Made by a program: the position numbers and the translations under genes. Below the pieces are notes generated by a model. It saw only the letters and a list, made by a program, of their open reading frames with translations. It was not told the origin of the DNA and did not search any database. A stretch of DNA of 64,000 nt from Galbibacter sp048266365 (lineage in GTDB: Bacteria > Bacteroidota > Bacteroidia > Flavobacteriales > Flavobacteriaceae), in NCBI RefSeq assembly GCF_048266365.1, contig NZ_JBLWZP010000007.1, positions 62,001-126,000 of the forward strand, read 5' to 3'. This document shows positions 1-9,338 of this stretch, piece after piece (the stretch's first letter is position 1; every line of letters begins with the position of its first letter).

Positions 1-350
1 TTATACAGCTCAATGTGGCAACCTATAAAAAGGAAGGTGATTTTGATGCAAAAAAAGCTATTGAATCGGCCATTGCAAGAGTAGAAAAGGCAGGGGCTAG
101 AAACATGATTGTTAAACAAGAAGAATATGTAAGCCCGACTGGTAAGGAAGGTAATAAAGTATTCGGAACATTGAACTTGGAGGATCCTGAAAGGGGGACC
201 ATAAGAAATGTCTCTTATATGATTTTGAGTTTTGTTCAAGGCGGAGGTTTTCAGCAACTTACCATGGTCTATCCGAAGAATGACACTTATGCTGATACCA
301 TAGTTGATAGGATAACCAGTTCAATAGATTTTAAAACCCAAAGTGAATGA
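1..350 (+). CDS. C-terminal part of unidentified protein upstream of batA
   Basis: The frame is open from the first base of the window, so this is the 3' part of a gene that starts outside it. A GTG at 15 is the first possible start inside but is probably internal. The last residues read ADTIVDRITSSIDF, a helix ending that recalls PsbP/DUF1795-type small secreted domains; that is only an impression. The stop overlaps the batA start by four bases (ATGA), so it is translationally coupled to the bat operon. Function not recognised. Confidence 0.6.
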   Translation, partial: IQLNVATYKKEGDFDAKKAIESAIARVEKAGARNMIVKQEEYVSPTGKEGNKVFGTLNLEDPERGTIRNVSYMILSFVQGGGFQQLTMVYPKNDTYADTIVDRITSSIDFKTQSE

Positions 351-1351
351 TGTTTGAGAATGTAGACTTTGTAAACCCTGAGTTCTTTTGGCTGTTATTA
401 TTACTTCCAATAGTAGGGGTATGGTATTTTTTCAAACGAAAAAAACAGACAGCTTCCCTTAAAATCTCCAGTATTCGAGGCTTTAAAGGAACAACATCTA
501 TATTGACAAAGCTTAAGCCTATGTTATTTGTGATGCGTTTATTAGCCTTAGCTGCACTAATTACCGCAATGGCAAGGCCACAAAGAGAGGATGTGTCTAC
601 AAGGACCAAAACCACACGTGGTATTGATATTGTGATGGCTATAGATGTGTCTTCTAGTATGTTGGCACGTGATTTGAAGCCAAATAGGTTGGTAGCACTT
701 AAAGAAGTTGCAGCAACTTTTATTAAAGAACGTGTAAACGATCGTATTGGACTTGTGGTTTATTCCGGGGAAAGCTTCACAAAAACCCCAATTACCAGTG
801 ATAAAAGCATTGTACTTAAATCCTTAAAAGAAATCACCTATGGCCAATTGCAAGATGGTACAGCTATCGGAATGGGACTTGCCACAGCAGTAAATAGAAT
901 TAAGGACAGCAAGGCCAAAAGTAAGGTACTTATACTTTTGACCGACGGGGTGAATAATTCAGGGTTTATAGAACCGGAAACAGCCGCAGGATTAGCCGTT
1001 GAATACGGAATTAAAACTTACACTATTGGAATAGGAACCAATGGAATGGCACTCACACCTGTGGGTTATAACCCTGATGGAAGCTATAGATATGGAATGA
1101 GCAAGGTGGAAATTGATGAACAGCTTCTCAAGGATATTGCTGAGCAAACCGGTGGGGTGTATTTTAGGGCTACGGATAATGAAAAGCTCTCTGAAATTTA
1201 TGAAGAGATTAATAAATTAGAGAAAACAGATATAGAAGAAATCAAATACTATAACTACGAGGAAGAGTTTAGATTCTTTGCTCTTTTTGCGGTTGGTTTA
1301 TTGGTATTAGAAAGCATATTGCGTTATACAGTTTTTAGAAGTTTAGTTTAA
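347..1351 (+). CDS. batA: BatA, VWA-domain membrane protein
   Basis: 334 residues. Membrane segments lie near residues 12-28 and 57-76, followed by a von Willebrand A domain with an intact MIDAS motif D100-V-S102-S-S104 and a later LLTDG loop, then a C-terminal membrane helix near 309-326. BatA proteins are inner-membrane VWA proteins of the Bacteroides aerotolerance operon and are thought to form a complex with the other Bat proteins; their biochemical role is not firmly settled. The gene overlaps the preceding one by 4 nt and batB follows after 3 nt. A second ATG at 350 is an equally possible start. Confidence 0.93.
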   Translation: MMFENVDFVNPEFFWLLLLLPIVGVWYFFKRKKQTASLKISSIRGFKGTTSILTKLKPMLFVMRLLALAALITAMARPQREDVSTRTKTTRGIDIVMAIDVSSSMLARDLKPNRLVALKEVAATFIKERVNDRIGLVVYSGESFTKTPITSDKSIVLKSLKEITYGQLQDGTAIGMGLATAVNRIKDSKAKSKVLILLTDGVNNSGFIEPETAAGLAVEYGIKTYTIGIGTNGMALTPVGYNPDGSYRYGMSKVEIDEQLLKDIAEQTGGVYFRATDNEKLSEIYEEINKLEKTDIEEIKYYNYEEEFRFFALFAVGLLVLESILRYTVFRSLV

Positions 1352-1354
1352 ATT

Positions 1355-2401
1355 ATGTATCAATTAGACGAAAAAATATATTTCTATGTGTTGGGAATAA
1401 TCCCGTTTTTGGTGGTTTTGTTTATCGGTTATAGGATATGGCAAAAACAAGCCCAAAAACGCTTTGCCGACGCGGAAACTTTAAATAAGTTAAGCCCAAA
1501 CAAATCGACCTTTAAATCGATTTTGAAACTTGTCTTGATTCTACTTTCTATAAGCTGTTTGGCTATTGCTCTAGTCAATCCAAAGATCGGGACTAAAATG
1601 GAGACCGTTAAACGCGAAGGGGTTGATATTGTATTTGCTATTGACGTGTCTAAAAGTATGATTGCAGAGGATATCGCACCAAATCGAATTGAAAAAGCGA
1701 AGCGAGTAGTATCTGAAATCATCAACAATTTAGCTTCGGATCGTATAGGGATCATTGCATATGCAGGTCAAGCTCACCCTCAATTACCTATTACAACGGA
1801 TTATTCGGCGGCAAAAATGTTTTTGCAGAGTATGAATACCGATATGATGTCATCGCAAGGAACCGCAATCAATGAAGCTATACAGTTAGCAACCACTTAT
1901 TTTGATGACCAGGACCAAACCAATAGGGTGTTGTTCTTAGTTTCTGATGGAGAGGATCATTCGAATGCCACCAACGATGCTGTAGAAGAAGCTAGCGCTG
2001 CCGGAATTAAAATATACACCATTGGTGTTGGTACTGCAAAAGGAGGGCCAATGCCTATTCGTTTAAACGGAGTGATAGACTCCTATAAAAAAGATAAAAA
2101 TGGAGAGGTAGTCATTACCAAATTAAACGAACCCATGCTCCGTACAATTGCAAGAGAAGGAGATGGTCAATACATCAATGGAGCGAATACCAATGAAGTT
2201 GTGAGTCAGGTAACTGATATCTTGAGCCAGATGGATAAGACGGAGTTTGAATCCAAACAATTTGCAGATTTCAAAGATCAATTTCAGTGGTTCGTTGCCG
2301 CTGCTTTACTCTTGTTATTTTTGGATATCTTCCTATTGGAACGCAAGACGGTTTGGATTCAAAAATTAAATTTGTTTAATGAAAAGAAGTATGATCAGTA
2401 G
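1355..2401 (+). CDS. batB: BatB, VWA-domain membrane protein
   Basis: 348 residues, with the same architecture as BatA: N-terminal helix at about 8-27, a second at about 57-74, a VWA domain with MIDAS D97-V-S99-K-S101 and LVSDGEDHS loop, and a C-terminal helix near 311-327. It sits between batA and batC in the usual Bacteroidota order. BatA and BatB look like ancient paralogues, both with metal-binding residues intact. The 3' end overlaps batC by 23 nt if the first batC ATG is used. Confidence 0.93.
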   Translation: MYQLDEKIYFYVLGIIPFLVVLFIGYRIWQKQAQKRFADAETLNKLSPNKSTFKSILKLVLILLSISCLAIALVNPKIGTKMETVKREGVDIVFAIDVSKSMIAEDIAPNRIEKAKRVVSEIINNLASDRIGIIAYAGQAHPQLPITTDYSAAKMFLQSMNTDMMSSQGTAINEAIQLATTYFDDQDQTNRVLFLVSDGEDHSNATNDAVEEASAAGIKIYTIGVGTAKGGPMPIRLNGVIDSYKKDKNGEVVITKLNEPMLRTIAREGDGQYINGANTNEVVSQVTDILSQMDKTEFESKQFADFKDQFQWFVAAALLLLFLDIFLLERKTVWIQKLNLFNEKKYDQ

Positions 2402-3326
2402 GGGAACAACATATCGTAATTCAAGGTCTAGTAAAAGAATAGCAGTACAGCTATTGCTTCTTACAGCCCTAATGTTATGGGGTGTGAGTGCTACAGCTCA
2501 GAATAGTAAAAAACTTTTAAAACAAAAAGATGCTGCTGCTGAAACCTCGTTGGAATTAACCTATAAAGCTAATATAGATTTGACCCAAAATCAGAATGAT
2601 GTTGAGGCAGAGATGGCTTACAGAGAGGCGATTTCAAAGAATGACAGCAATAGTGTTGCCAAATACAATCTCGGGAACCTATATTATAGGAACAACAGTA
2701 TGGGAGAAGCCTTTATGAGATATAAAGAAGCAGGACTGTCTTCTGATAATAAGGCTGAAAGGCACAAAGCTTACCACAACTTGGGAAATGTATTTATGAA
2801 GAACAAGGAGTTCTCTAAGGCTATCGAGGCTTATAAGGAAGCCTTGAGAAACGATCCGACTGATGACGAAACTCGTTACAATCTCGCCTTGGCAAAAGAA
2901 GAACGTAAAAAACAACAGGATCAGAACAAGGATAACCAGGATAAAAAAGACGATCAAGACAAAAAAGATCAAAACAAGGACGATAAGGATAATAAAAAAG
3001 ATAACCAGCAGAATAATAAAGATAAGAAAGACGACAAGCAGGGCGAGGATAAAAAGGATGAACAAGGGGATCAAAAGGATAAAAAACAGGAGGGAGAAGA
3101 TGGCGATCAGCAGAAGCAGCCTCAAGACAACAAGCCTGAGCAGGGTGATAAAAAATCTAACGAGCAACCCCAGGACAACCAACAACAACCTAGACCGAAT
3201 CAACTCTCCCCTCAACAGATAAAAAACATACTGGAGGCGATGAATAATGAGGAGAAAAAAGTTAGAGAGCGAATCAATGCTCAAGAAGTAAAAGGGAAAC
3301 CGATTAGAAATGAAAAAGACTGGTAA
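2379..3326 (+). CDS. batC: BatC, TPR protein with long charged low-complexity tail
   Basis: 315 residues. After a signal-like hydrophobic segment (about 22-40, ending ATAQ) come tetratricopeptide repeats (about 73-165; the YNLGN signature appears more than once). Roughly residues 172-275 consist almost only of K, D, Q, N, E and G, a disordered tail. Two starts are possible, ATG 2379 or ATG 2391, both overlapping batB. The protein probably scaffolds the Bat complex in the periplasm or at the membrane. Long open frames on both other strands of the K/D/Q-rich DNA are composition artefacts. Confidence 0.9.
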   Translation: MKRSMISRGTTYRNSRSSKRIAVQLLLLTALMLWGVSATAQNSKKLLKQKDAAAETSLELTYKANIDLTQNQNDVEAEMAYREAISKNDSNSVAKYNLGNLYYRNNSMGEAFMRYKEAGLSSDNKAERHKAYHNLGNVFMKNKEFSKAIEAYKEALRNDPTDDETRYNLALAKEERKKQQDQNKDNQDKKDDQDKKDQNKDDKDNKKDNQQNNKDKKDDKQGEDKKDEQGDQKDKKQEGEDGDQQKQPQDNKPEQGDKKSNEQPQDNQQQPRPNQLSPQQIKNILEAMNNEEKKVRERINAQEVKGKPIRNEKDW

Positions 3327-3332
3327 ACAACC

Positions 3333-5111
3333 ATGAAATATAACGTATATATATTACTATTGTTTGCATGTATAACTGGAATTTTACCGGCCCAGGAAAC
3401 TGCGGTGCAATTTGAAGCAAAAGTCAGTAAATCTGAGTTAGGTGTCAATGAGCGCTTGCGTATTGAATTTACGATGAACAAGGATGGGGATAATTTCGTT
3501 CCACCTTCCTTTGATGGGTTTCAGGTGCTTATGGGGCCTAATCAATCTGTAAGTCATTCATGGGTCAATGGGAAGAGATCCTTTTCAAAAACCTATTCTT
3601 ATATTCTGGATCCACAGGCAAAAGGGACCTTCACAATCAAACAAGCTGAGGTAGAAATTGATGGTAGTATCTATAAAACTACACCGATTACCATTACGGT
3701 ATCTGAGGCAGTTAATGACCCCAATGCACCACCTTCCGCAACTGAAATTGCAGGTGATAATCTACATCTAGTCGCTGAGGTATCCAATGCGAACCCATAT
3801 TTGAATGAAGCCATTAGTGTAGTTTATAAATTATATGTTAGCCCTAGGATCAATGTTTCAAATTTTGTACCCAAGGCAAATCCAACCTATAACAATTTCT
3901 GGTCTCAGGATATTAGAGTGAGTCGTTATCAGGTAGAAACCGGCCTTTACAAGGGAGAGCAATACCGCTATGTCATATTAAAGAAAACGGTACTATATCC
4001 TCAAAAAACCGGAAAACTTGAAATTGAACCCCTAGCGTTGGATGTGACTGTAGATGTTCCTACAAATCGACGAGATATATTTGGTGGACGTTTGTATAAC
4101 CAAATCAATAAAACAGTAACCGCCGGAAAACGCACCATTACGGTTAAAGCCTTGCCTGAAAAAGGTAAACCAGCTGGATTTACCGGTGCAGTAGGCCAAT
4201 TTACTTTTGATGTGGTGACTACCAAGTCAGATTTAAAAGCTAACGAATCACTAACGGCAAAACTTCAGGTTTCCGGTACGGGAAATTTAAAACTTTTTGA
4301 ATTACCCAAGCTAACCCTTCCAAGTTCCTTAGAGGTATATGAACCTGAATTGGTGGAGGAAGTTAACACAACACTCTCAGGAAACAGAGGGGAAATATCA
4401 AACAACTATACCATAATACCTCAGTACAAAGGAAAGTATCCGATTCCAAGTGTAGCATTCTCCTATTTTGATCCTGATAAAGGTACTTACAAGACCCTGA
4501 CTTCTCAGCAATTACTAATTAATGTGTTTGAAGGGCCAACCAATGATGCTAGTGTAGCCACAAGTGATCCTGGTATAGTGAAGCAAAATGTGAACGCTGA
4601 TGAAAACCAATTCAAGTTTATCAAACTTTCCACAGCCTTATCTGAGAAATCGGATTCGGTATTCTTTGGATCGACCTTATATTATTGGTTGTTACTCCTT
4701 CCTCTATTTGGAATACCGATTGCCATCTTTATAGGTAAAAAACGTGCTGAAATCGCCGGTGATGTCATTGGAAATCGCGTAAGGAAAGCCAATAAACTCG
4801 CGAAGAAATACCTTTCAGAGGCTAAGAAAAATATCGGTCAAAAAGAAGCTTTTTACGAATCTTTAGAGCGTGCTTTGCATAACTATCTGAAGGCGAAACT
4901 AAAATTAGTTACTTCGGAATTCAGCAAGGAGAAAATAAGTGAACTACTCCGCTCGAATGGAGTAGAAAATGGAGTGGTGGATGATTTTATAGGGATTTTA
5001 AAAAGCTGTGAATTAGCACGTTATTCTCCGAGTACCAAGGCAGAAATGGAGGTGGATTACGAAAAGTCTGCCGATGTAATTTCCAAAATTGATAAACAAT
5101 TCAAGAAATGA
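3333..5111 (+). CDS. batD: BatD, periplasmic protein with C-terminal membrane anchor
   Basis: 592 residues: signal peptide to about residue 20, a long beta-rich periplasmic region (BatD/oxygen-tolerance family), a single membrane helix near 449-468 (LYYWLLLLPLFGIPIAIFIG) and a basic cytoplasmic tail of about 120 residues rich in helices. Family members accompany BatA/B/C/E as part of a presumed envelope complex. It begins 6 nt after batC and its stop overlaps the batE start by 4 nt. Confidence 0.92.
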   Translation: MKYNVYILLLFACITGILPAQETAVQFEAKVSKSELGVNERLRIEFTMNKDGDNFVPPSFDGFQVLMGPNQSVSHSWVNGKRSFSKTYSYILDPQAKGTFTIKQAEVEIDGSIYKTTPITITVSEAVNDPNAPPSATEIAGDNLHLVAEVSNANPYLNEAISVVYKLYVSPRINVSNFVPKANPTYNNFWSQDIRVSRYQVETGLYKGEQYRYVILKKTVLYPQKTGKLEIEPLALDVTVDVPTNRRDIFGGRLYNQINKTVTAGKRTITVKALPEKGKPAGFTGAVGQFTFDVVTTKSDLKANESLTAKLQVSGTGNLKLFELPKLTLPSSLEVYEPELVEEVNTTLSGNRGEISNNYTIIPQYKGKYPIPSVAFSYFDPDKGTYKTLTSQQLLINVFEGPTNDASVATSDPGIVKQNVNADENQFKFIKLSTALSEKSDSVFFGSTLYYWLLLLPLFGIPIAIFIGKKRAEIAGDVIGNRVRKANKLAKKYLSEAKKNIGQKEAFYESLERALHNYLKAKLKLVTSEFSKEKISELLRSNGVENGVVDDFIGILKSCELARYSPSTKAEMEVDYEKSADVISKIDKQFKK

Positions 5112-5896
5112 GAAGAGCCATCATAAATAGCTGTAAAATCGCATTGTTTCTAGGCCTAATGTTTTATGCCTTCCCTACATTTGCACAGCAGGGAAACCTG
5201 GAGCTGTTCGAAAAGGCCAATAGCTTATACAACAAAGGAGAGTATCAGACTGCCATTGAGGATTATTTAAAGATCTCTGAAAGTGGTCAGCACTCTGCAG
5301 AATTGTATTATAATTTAGGGAACGCGTATTACAAGCTCAATCAGATTGCTCCGAGTATCTATTATTATGAAAAGGCCTTATTGCTTAAACCAAAAGATCC
5401 GGATATTTTAAACAATCTGCAATATGCCGAAAACATGACCATTGACGCCATTGATGTGCTGCCTCAAACAGGCATAGATCGGTTAGTGTCTAGTGTAGTG
5501 GGAGTATTTTCACATACTACATGGGCCATTGGCTCTATTGTTTTTATGTTTCTTTTTGTAGTGGTATTCCTTTTGTACTACTTCTCGAGTTACCACCGCC
5601 AAAAGCGACTGTTCTTTGTCTTGAGTTTTTTCATGTTGTTGCTCTCTATAGCAGCTGTAGTCGGAGCCTATAAAGAATACACGATTCAAAACAGTAAGAC
5701 TCTTGCTATTATATTTGCCAAGGAAACTTCGGTAACTTCTGAGCCTAATATGGGAAGTGAAGAAATATTCCAATTGCATGAAGGAACCAAGGTAAATGTG
5801 CTTGATACCATGGGGGGATGGAAAAAAATTCGTCTAGCCGATGGAAAAATCGGTTGGTTGCCTCAAGGAGAATTAAAGGTCATAAAGGATTTTTAA
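5108..5896 (+). CDS. batE: BatE, TPR and SH3-like domain protein
   Basis: 262 residues: signal peptide (cleavage near FAQQ, residue 26), TPR repeats at about 28-110 (YYNLGNAYYKL, then YYYEKALLLKP), two membrane helices at about 137-156 and 164-188, and a C-terminal bacterial SH3 domain (about 198-262, ending GKIGWLPQGELKVI). This is the classical BatE layout and closes the operon. Coupled to batD through an ATGA overlap. Confidence 0.9.
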   Translation: MRRAIINSCKIALFLGLMFYAFPTFAQQGNLELFEKANSLYNKGEYQTAIEDYLKISESGQHSAELYYNLGNAYYKLNQIAPSIYYYEKALLLKPKDPDILNNLQYAENMTIDAIDVLPQTGIDRLVSSVVGVFSHTTWAIGSIVFMFLFVVVFLLYYFSSYHRQKRLFFVLSFFMLLLSIAAVVGAYKEYTIQNSKTLAIIFAKETSVTSEPNMGSEEIFQLHEGTKVNVLDTMGGWKKIRLADGKIGWLPQGELKVIKDF

Positions 5897-5963
5897 TTTT
5901 TAGTTAACAAAGTTTATTTTAAGATGCCTTATATTTGGCTGTAGTTAATTTCAAACACCTACT

Positions 5964-6275
5964 TTGCAACTAAGAAAGAGAATAATATCTTGTTTTTTTC
6001 TGATAATATTCGGAGGATTTTTGATTGCCCCTGCGGTGGTTAAAGTCATCGAGAATAATGCAGATGTTGCTTATTTTTTTAATGTAGCTGAAGAAGAAAA
6101 GACAGATAGTACCTCAAATCAGTTAAAGGAGGTCAAAGAATTGCCATACCATAAATCTTCTGAAATGGCCATGGCGAGCTTAGAGCTAAAAAGATCCGAA
6201 TATCACTTCTACATTTTACATAATTACGACCTGGTGATCGATGTCATATCGCCACCTCCCGAACATATCGCTTAA
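5964..6275 (+). CDS. Small single-pass membrane or exported protein ahead of the SulP gene
   Basis: 103 residues if started at TTG 5964. The frame has a stop at 5946-5948 and no ATG or GTG before the hydrophobic segment, so TTG is the best available start; the first in-frame ATG comes after most of the protein. An N-terminal basic stretch plus hydrophobic helix (about residues 7-27) is followed by an acidic linker and a C-terminus reading SPPPEHIA. Short proteins with PPPE-like ends are familiar beside transport genes in flavobacteria, but I know no function. It lies 68 nt before SulP and may be co-transcribed with it. Confidence 0.55.
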   Translation: MQLRKRIISCFFLIIFGGFLIAPAVVKVIENNADVAYFFNVAEEEKTDSTSNQLKEVKELPYHKSSEMAMASLELKRSEYHFYILHNYDLVIDVISPPPEHIA

Positions 6276-6343
6276 TTTTTCCGGTTAAAATTTAAGTATA
6301 ATAAAAAAATTGTTCAGTGTATAACTGGGCGAAATATATAGAT

Positions 6344-7891
6344 ATGTTCAAAAATTTAAAAAGCGATTTACCAGCTTCGCTGGTTGTATTTTTCGTTGCC
6401 TTACCGCTATGTTTAGGAATAGCGCTGGCTAGTGGTGCCCCTTTGTTTTCCGGTGTTATAGCAGGAATTATAGGTGGAATAGTTGTCGGTGGACTAAGTG
6501 GTTCATCAATTGGAGTTAGTGGACCCGCTGCGGGTCTGGCAGTGATCGTATTCGCTGCAATTGCAAACTTAGGATTTGAAAACTTTTTATTAGCTGTGGT
6601 TATTGGTGGAGTCCTACAAATCTTACTTGGAATTCTTCGAGCAGGTGTTATAGGCTACTATTTCCCATCTTCAGTAATTAAAGGGATGTTAGCGGGTATA
6701 GGGATTATTATTTTTATAAAGCAAATACCACTTGTTTTGGGATATGACTCAAAGTCCTTATCAATTGAAGGTTTAGGGAAAATTTTCGATCTAATTACTC
6801 CTAGCGTTGTGCTTATTTCAATACTTTCACTAGGTATTCTGTTACTATGGGATAAGGTCCTAATCCATAAGCACGACATTTTTAAAATTATTCCCGGACC
6901 ATTGGTAGCTGTTGTTGTTGGGGTTGTTTATTTTATTTTAACACAATCTGTTCCTGGATTTCAAATTTCCGAAAATCAATTAGTTTCTGTACCTGTTGCT
7001 GAAGATTTCAATTCTTTCATGGGGCAGTTTAGTTTTCCAAATTTCTCTGCCATAAGCAATCCTGATGTTTGGGTTACCGGTTTTACCATTGCAATTGTAG
7101 CAAGTTTAGAAACATTATTGTGTGTTGAGGCAACTGATAAATTGGACCCCGAGAAGAGAGTCACTCCTACCAACAGAGAACTGCTGGCTCAAGGAACCGG
7201 AAATGTGTTGTCAGGTTTCATAGGGGGACTTCCCATTACACAAGTGATTGTTAGGAGTTCTACTAATTTACATGCAGGAGGTAAGACAAAACTTTCTCCA
7301 ATTCTTCATGGGTTTTTAATATTGATTTCAGTGATATTAATTCCAGTATTTTTAAATATGATTCCGATAGCAGTACTAGCATCAATATTGCTGATTGTAG
7401 GTTACAAATTAGCCAAACCATCTGTATTTAAACAAATGTTAACACTTGGATCTTCTCAGTTCATTCCTTTTATAATAACGGTCCTCGGGGTAGTATTCGC
7501 AGATTTGTTAATTGGAATTGGACTTGGATTAGCCGTAGGGATTATAACGATATTGATCAATAGTTATAAGAACTCTCATTTTCTACATATTGAAAAGAGT
7601 ACTAATGGCGGACAAATTGTAAAAATGACTCTGGCAGAAGAAATATCTTTTTTAAATAAAGGGGCTATTTTAAATGAGTTAAACAAATTACCTGAAAAAA
7701 CATTATTGGAATTGGATATTCGAAACACGATCAAACTCAATTACGATATTTTAGAAATATTAGATGACTTTGTTCATACTTCAAAACAAAAAAATATTGG
7801 GGTAAAATTGATTACTACACAAGGCATAGTCTTCAATCCAAACAGTTTTTCCAAGCTTTTATTATCTGAATCAAAGGAAAAAGCCGTATGA
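6344..7891 (+). CDS. SulP-family anion transporter with STAS domain (probable bicarbonate uptake)
   Basis: 515 residues from ATG 6344; the longer reading from GTG 6317 adds nine residues not typical of the family. The start MFKNLKSDLPASLVVFFVAL is characteristic of SulP proteins. About a dozen membrane segments occupy residues 20-410, including the conserved GPAAGLAV stretch, and a C-terminal STAS-like domain follows at about 425-510. SulP transporters carry sulfate, bicarbonate or other anions. The gene overlaps the next one, a carbonic anhydrase, by 4 nt (ATGA), which makes bicarbonate the most likely substrate (inference). Confidence 0.88.
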   Translation: MFKNLKSDLPASLVVFFVALPLCLGIALASGAPLFSGVIAGIIGGIVVGGLSGSSIGVSGPAAGLAVIVFAAIANLGFENFLLAVVIGGVLQILLGILRAGVIGYYFPSSVIKGMLAGIGIIIFIKQIPLVLGYDSKSLSIEGLGKIFDLITPSVVLISILSLGILLLWDKVLIHKHDIFKIIPGPLVAVVVGVVYFILTQSVPGFQISENQLVSVPVAEDFNSFMGQFSFPNFSAISNPDVWVTGFTIAIVASLETLLCVEATDKLDPEKRVTPTNRELLAQGTGNVLSGFIGGLPITQVIVRSSTNLHAGGKTKLSPILHGFLILISVILIPVFLNMIPIAVLASILLIVGYKLAKPSVFKQMLTLGSSQFIPFIITVLGVVFADLLIGIGLGLAVGIITILINSYKNSHFLHIEKSTNGGQIVKMTLAEEISFLNKGAILNELNKLPEKTLLELDIRNTIKLNYDILEILDDFVHTSKQKNIGVKLITTQGIVFNPNSFSKLLLSESKEKAV

Positions 7892-8559
7892 AAACGTTGA
7901 AAAATCAATACTTTTACAAAAAAATAAAAAGAATGAACCCAGAAGCAGTTTTTGAAAACAACAAGAAATGGATCACTCGAAAATTGGAGTTAGACCCTGA
8001 TTACTTCAGTAAACTAAACCAAGGACAGGATCCTAAGCTATTGTATATAGGATGTTCCGATAGCCGAGTTACCGCGGAAGATCTAATGGGGTTGGGCCCC
8101 GGTGAGGTTTTTGTACATCGCAATATCGCTAATTTAGTAGTCGGAACAGATTTAAATGCGATGTCTGTGGTAGAGTACTCTGTGAAACACCTAAATGTTG
8201 AACACGTAGTCATTTGTGGTCATTATGGATGTGGTGGTGTTAAAGCGGCTATGCAATCTGCAGATCTTGGAATACTAAATCCCTGGCTTAGAAATATTCG
8301 AGATGTGTATCGATTGCACCAAAACGAACTGGATTCCATAAAGGATCCCGTGCAGCAGTACAACCGTCTTGTGGAACTTAATGTACAGGAGCAATGTGTA
8401 AATCTTATTAAAACTGCAGTCATCCAAAAAGCAGTTAAGAATCATGGTTTAAAGGTTCACGGTTGGGTATTTGATATTAAAACAGGTGAGTTAATCGATC
8501 TTAAAATCGATTTGGATGGGATTTTGAAATATATCATGCAAATATATACACTAGACTAA
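7888..8559 (+). CDS. Beta-class carbonic anhydrase
   Basis: 223 residues. Zinc ligands and active-site dyad are visible: C56-S-D58-S-R60, then H112-Y-G-C115 followed by GGVKAA. These are the hallmark residues of beta-carbonic anhydrases, which interconvert CO2 and bicarbonate in the cytoplasm. Translationally coupled to the SulP transporter, so the two probably work as an inorganic-carbon supply module. Another start at ATG 7933 would trim a non-conserved 15-residue leader. Confidence 0.93.
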   Translation: MKTLKNQYFYKKIKRMNPEAVFENNKKWITRKLELDPDYFSKLNQGQDPKLLYIGCSDSRVTAEDLMGLGPGEVFVHRNIANLVVGTDLNAMSVVEYSVKHLNVEHVVICGHYGCGGVKAAMQSADLGILNPWLRNIRDVYRLHQNELDSIKDPVQQYNRLVELNVQEQCVNLIKTAVIQKAVKNHGLKVHGWVFDIKTGELIDLKIDLDGILKYIMQIYTLD

Positions 8560-8582
8560 GTTTAGCATTGGATTTGTCAACT

Positions 8583-8614
8583 AAAAGCACTTCAATTTCG
8601 GTTGTTGTGCTTTT
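8583..8614. terminator. Bidirectional terminator between carbonic anhydrase and cvpA
   Basis: Inverted repeat AAAAGCAC (8583-8590) and GTGCTTTT (8607-8614) with a 16-nt loop. The arms supply a T-run on either strand, as expected between these convergent genes. Confidence 0.65.
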
Positions 8615-8648
8615 ACTGCTTTATAATCATGTCAACCTCTAAAATCTG

Positions 8649-9233
8649 CTACTGTGTCTTAGGGACAATTGAATCATTTTCAGTAGCCGTATTGCTATTC
8701 TTCGGCTGATCATCCCTATCAAAATTAATATTGAGGTTATTTAGGTTGGGATCCTCTCGAATCACCCACGCGAATACATAGTTTCCTAAATCTTTCACTT
8801 TGGAATAGGTGATCGAATTATCTAAAGTTTCTTGATCAATCAGGCGAAAAGTTTGATTTCCACGATCAACAAACACTAAAATTGCTCCCAAAATAATGGC
8901 AATTTTTAAACCTCCAAATGCAGCCCCAAACAATTTGTTTATAAATCCTAAAGCGGCAAAATTCGCAATCTTAGTCAGGAGTTTGCCAATCAGAGACACC
9001 GCAATAAGAATCACCATAAAGGTTAGTGCAAATGCGACCAGACTTACATAGCGCTGATCCCAATCTACTTTTTGCTCCAAAAAATCTCCAATGTAGTATG
9101 AAAAATGTATGGCACCATAGATTCCTACAATTAACGCTAGAATGGAGGCGATCTCTATAAATAATCCCTTTACAAAGCCGCGTACTACACCGTAAACCAG
9201 TAATCCGCCTATAACAATATCAATGTAATTCAT
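8649..9233 (-). CDS. cvpA: CvpA family membrane protein
   Basis: 194 residues with four membrane segments. The start MNYIDIVIGGLLVYGVVRG followed by GLFIEIASILALIVG is typical of the CvpA/colicin V production family. The hydrophilic tail from about residue 150 is variable and rich in D/N/Q. Members are inner-membrane proteins linked to envelope homeostasis; the exact role is unclear. Convergent with carbonic anhydrase, divergent from the next gene. Confidence 0.85.
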   Translation of the reverse strand: MNYIDIVIGGLLVYGVVRGFVKGLFIEIASILALIVGIYGAIHFSYYIGDFLEQKVDWDQRYVSLVAFALTFMVILIAVSLIGKLLTKIANFAALGFINKLFGAAFGGLKIAIILGAILVFVDRGNQTFRLIDQETLDNSITYSKVKDLGNYVFAWVIREDPNLNNLNINFDRDDQPKNSNTATENDSIVPKTQ

Positions 9234-9314
9234 GTGCCATAATTAATGGATTTAACAAATATACTATTTTTAGGGGATTGATGATCGAAAGCCTTAAATG
9301 TGAATTTAGTTGTT

Positions 9315-9322
9315 TACTTTTG
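9315..9322 (+). promoter_or_regulatory. Bacteroidota -7 promoter element
   Basis: TACTTTTG matches TAnnTTTG exactly. It lies inside the longer reading of the next gene (GTG or similar start at 9300), which argues for the ATG at 9339. No convincing -33 TTTG seen. Confidence 0.45.
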
Positions 9323-9338
9323 CACTAAAATTAGTGAA

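Noticed and set aside
2679..3284. Long minus-strand frame (201 codons) opposite batC
   Set aside because: It mirrors the repetitive K/D/Q/N codons of batC and translates to low-complexity Leu/Ile/Val/Phe; a composition artefact.
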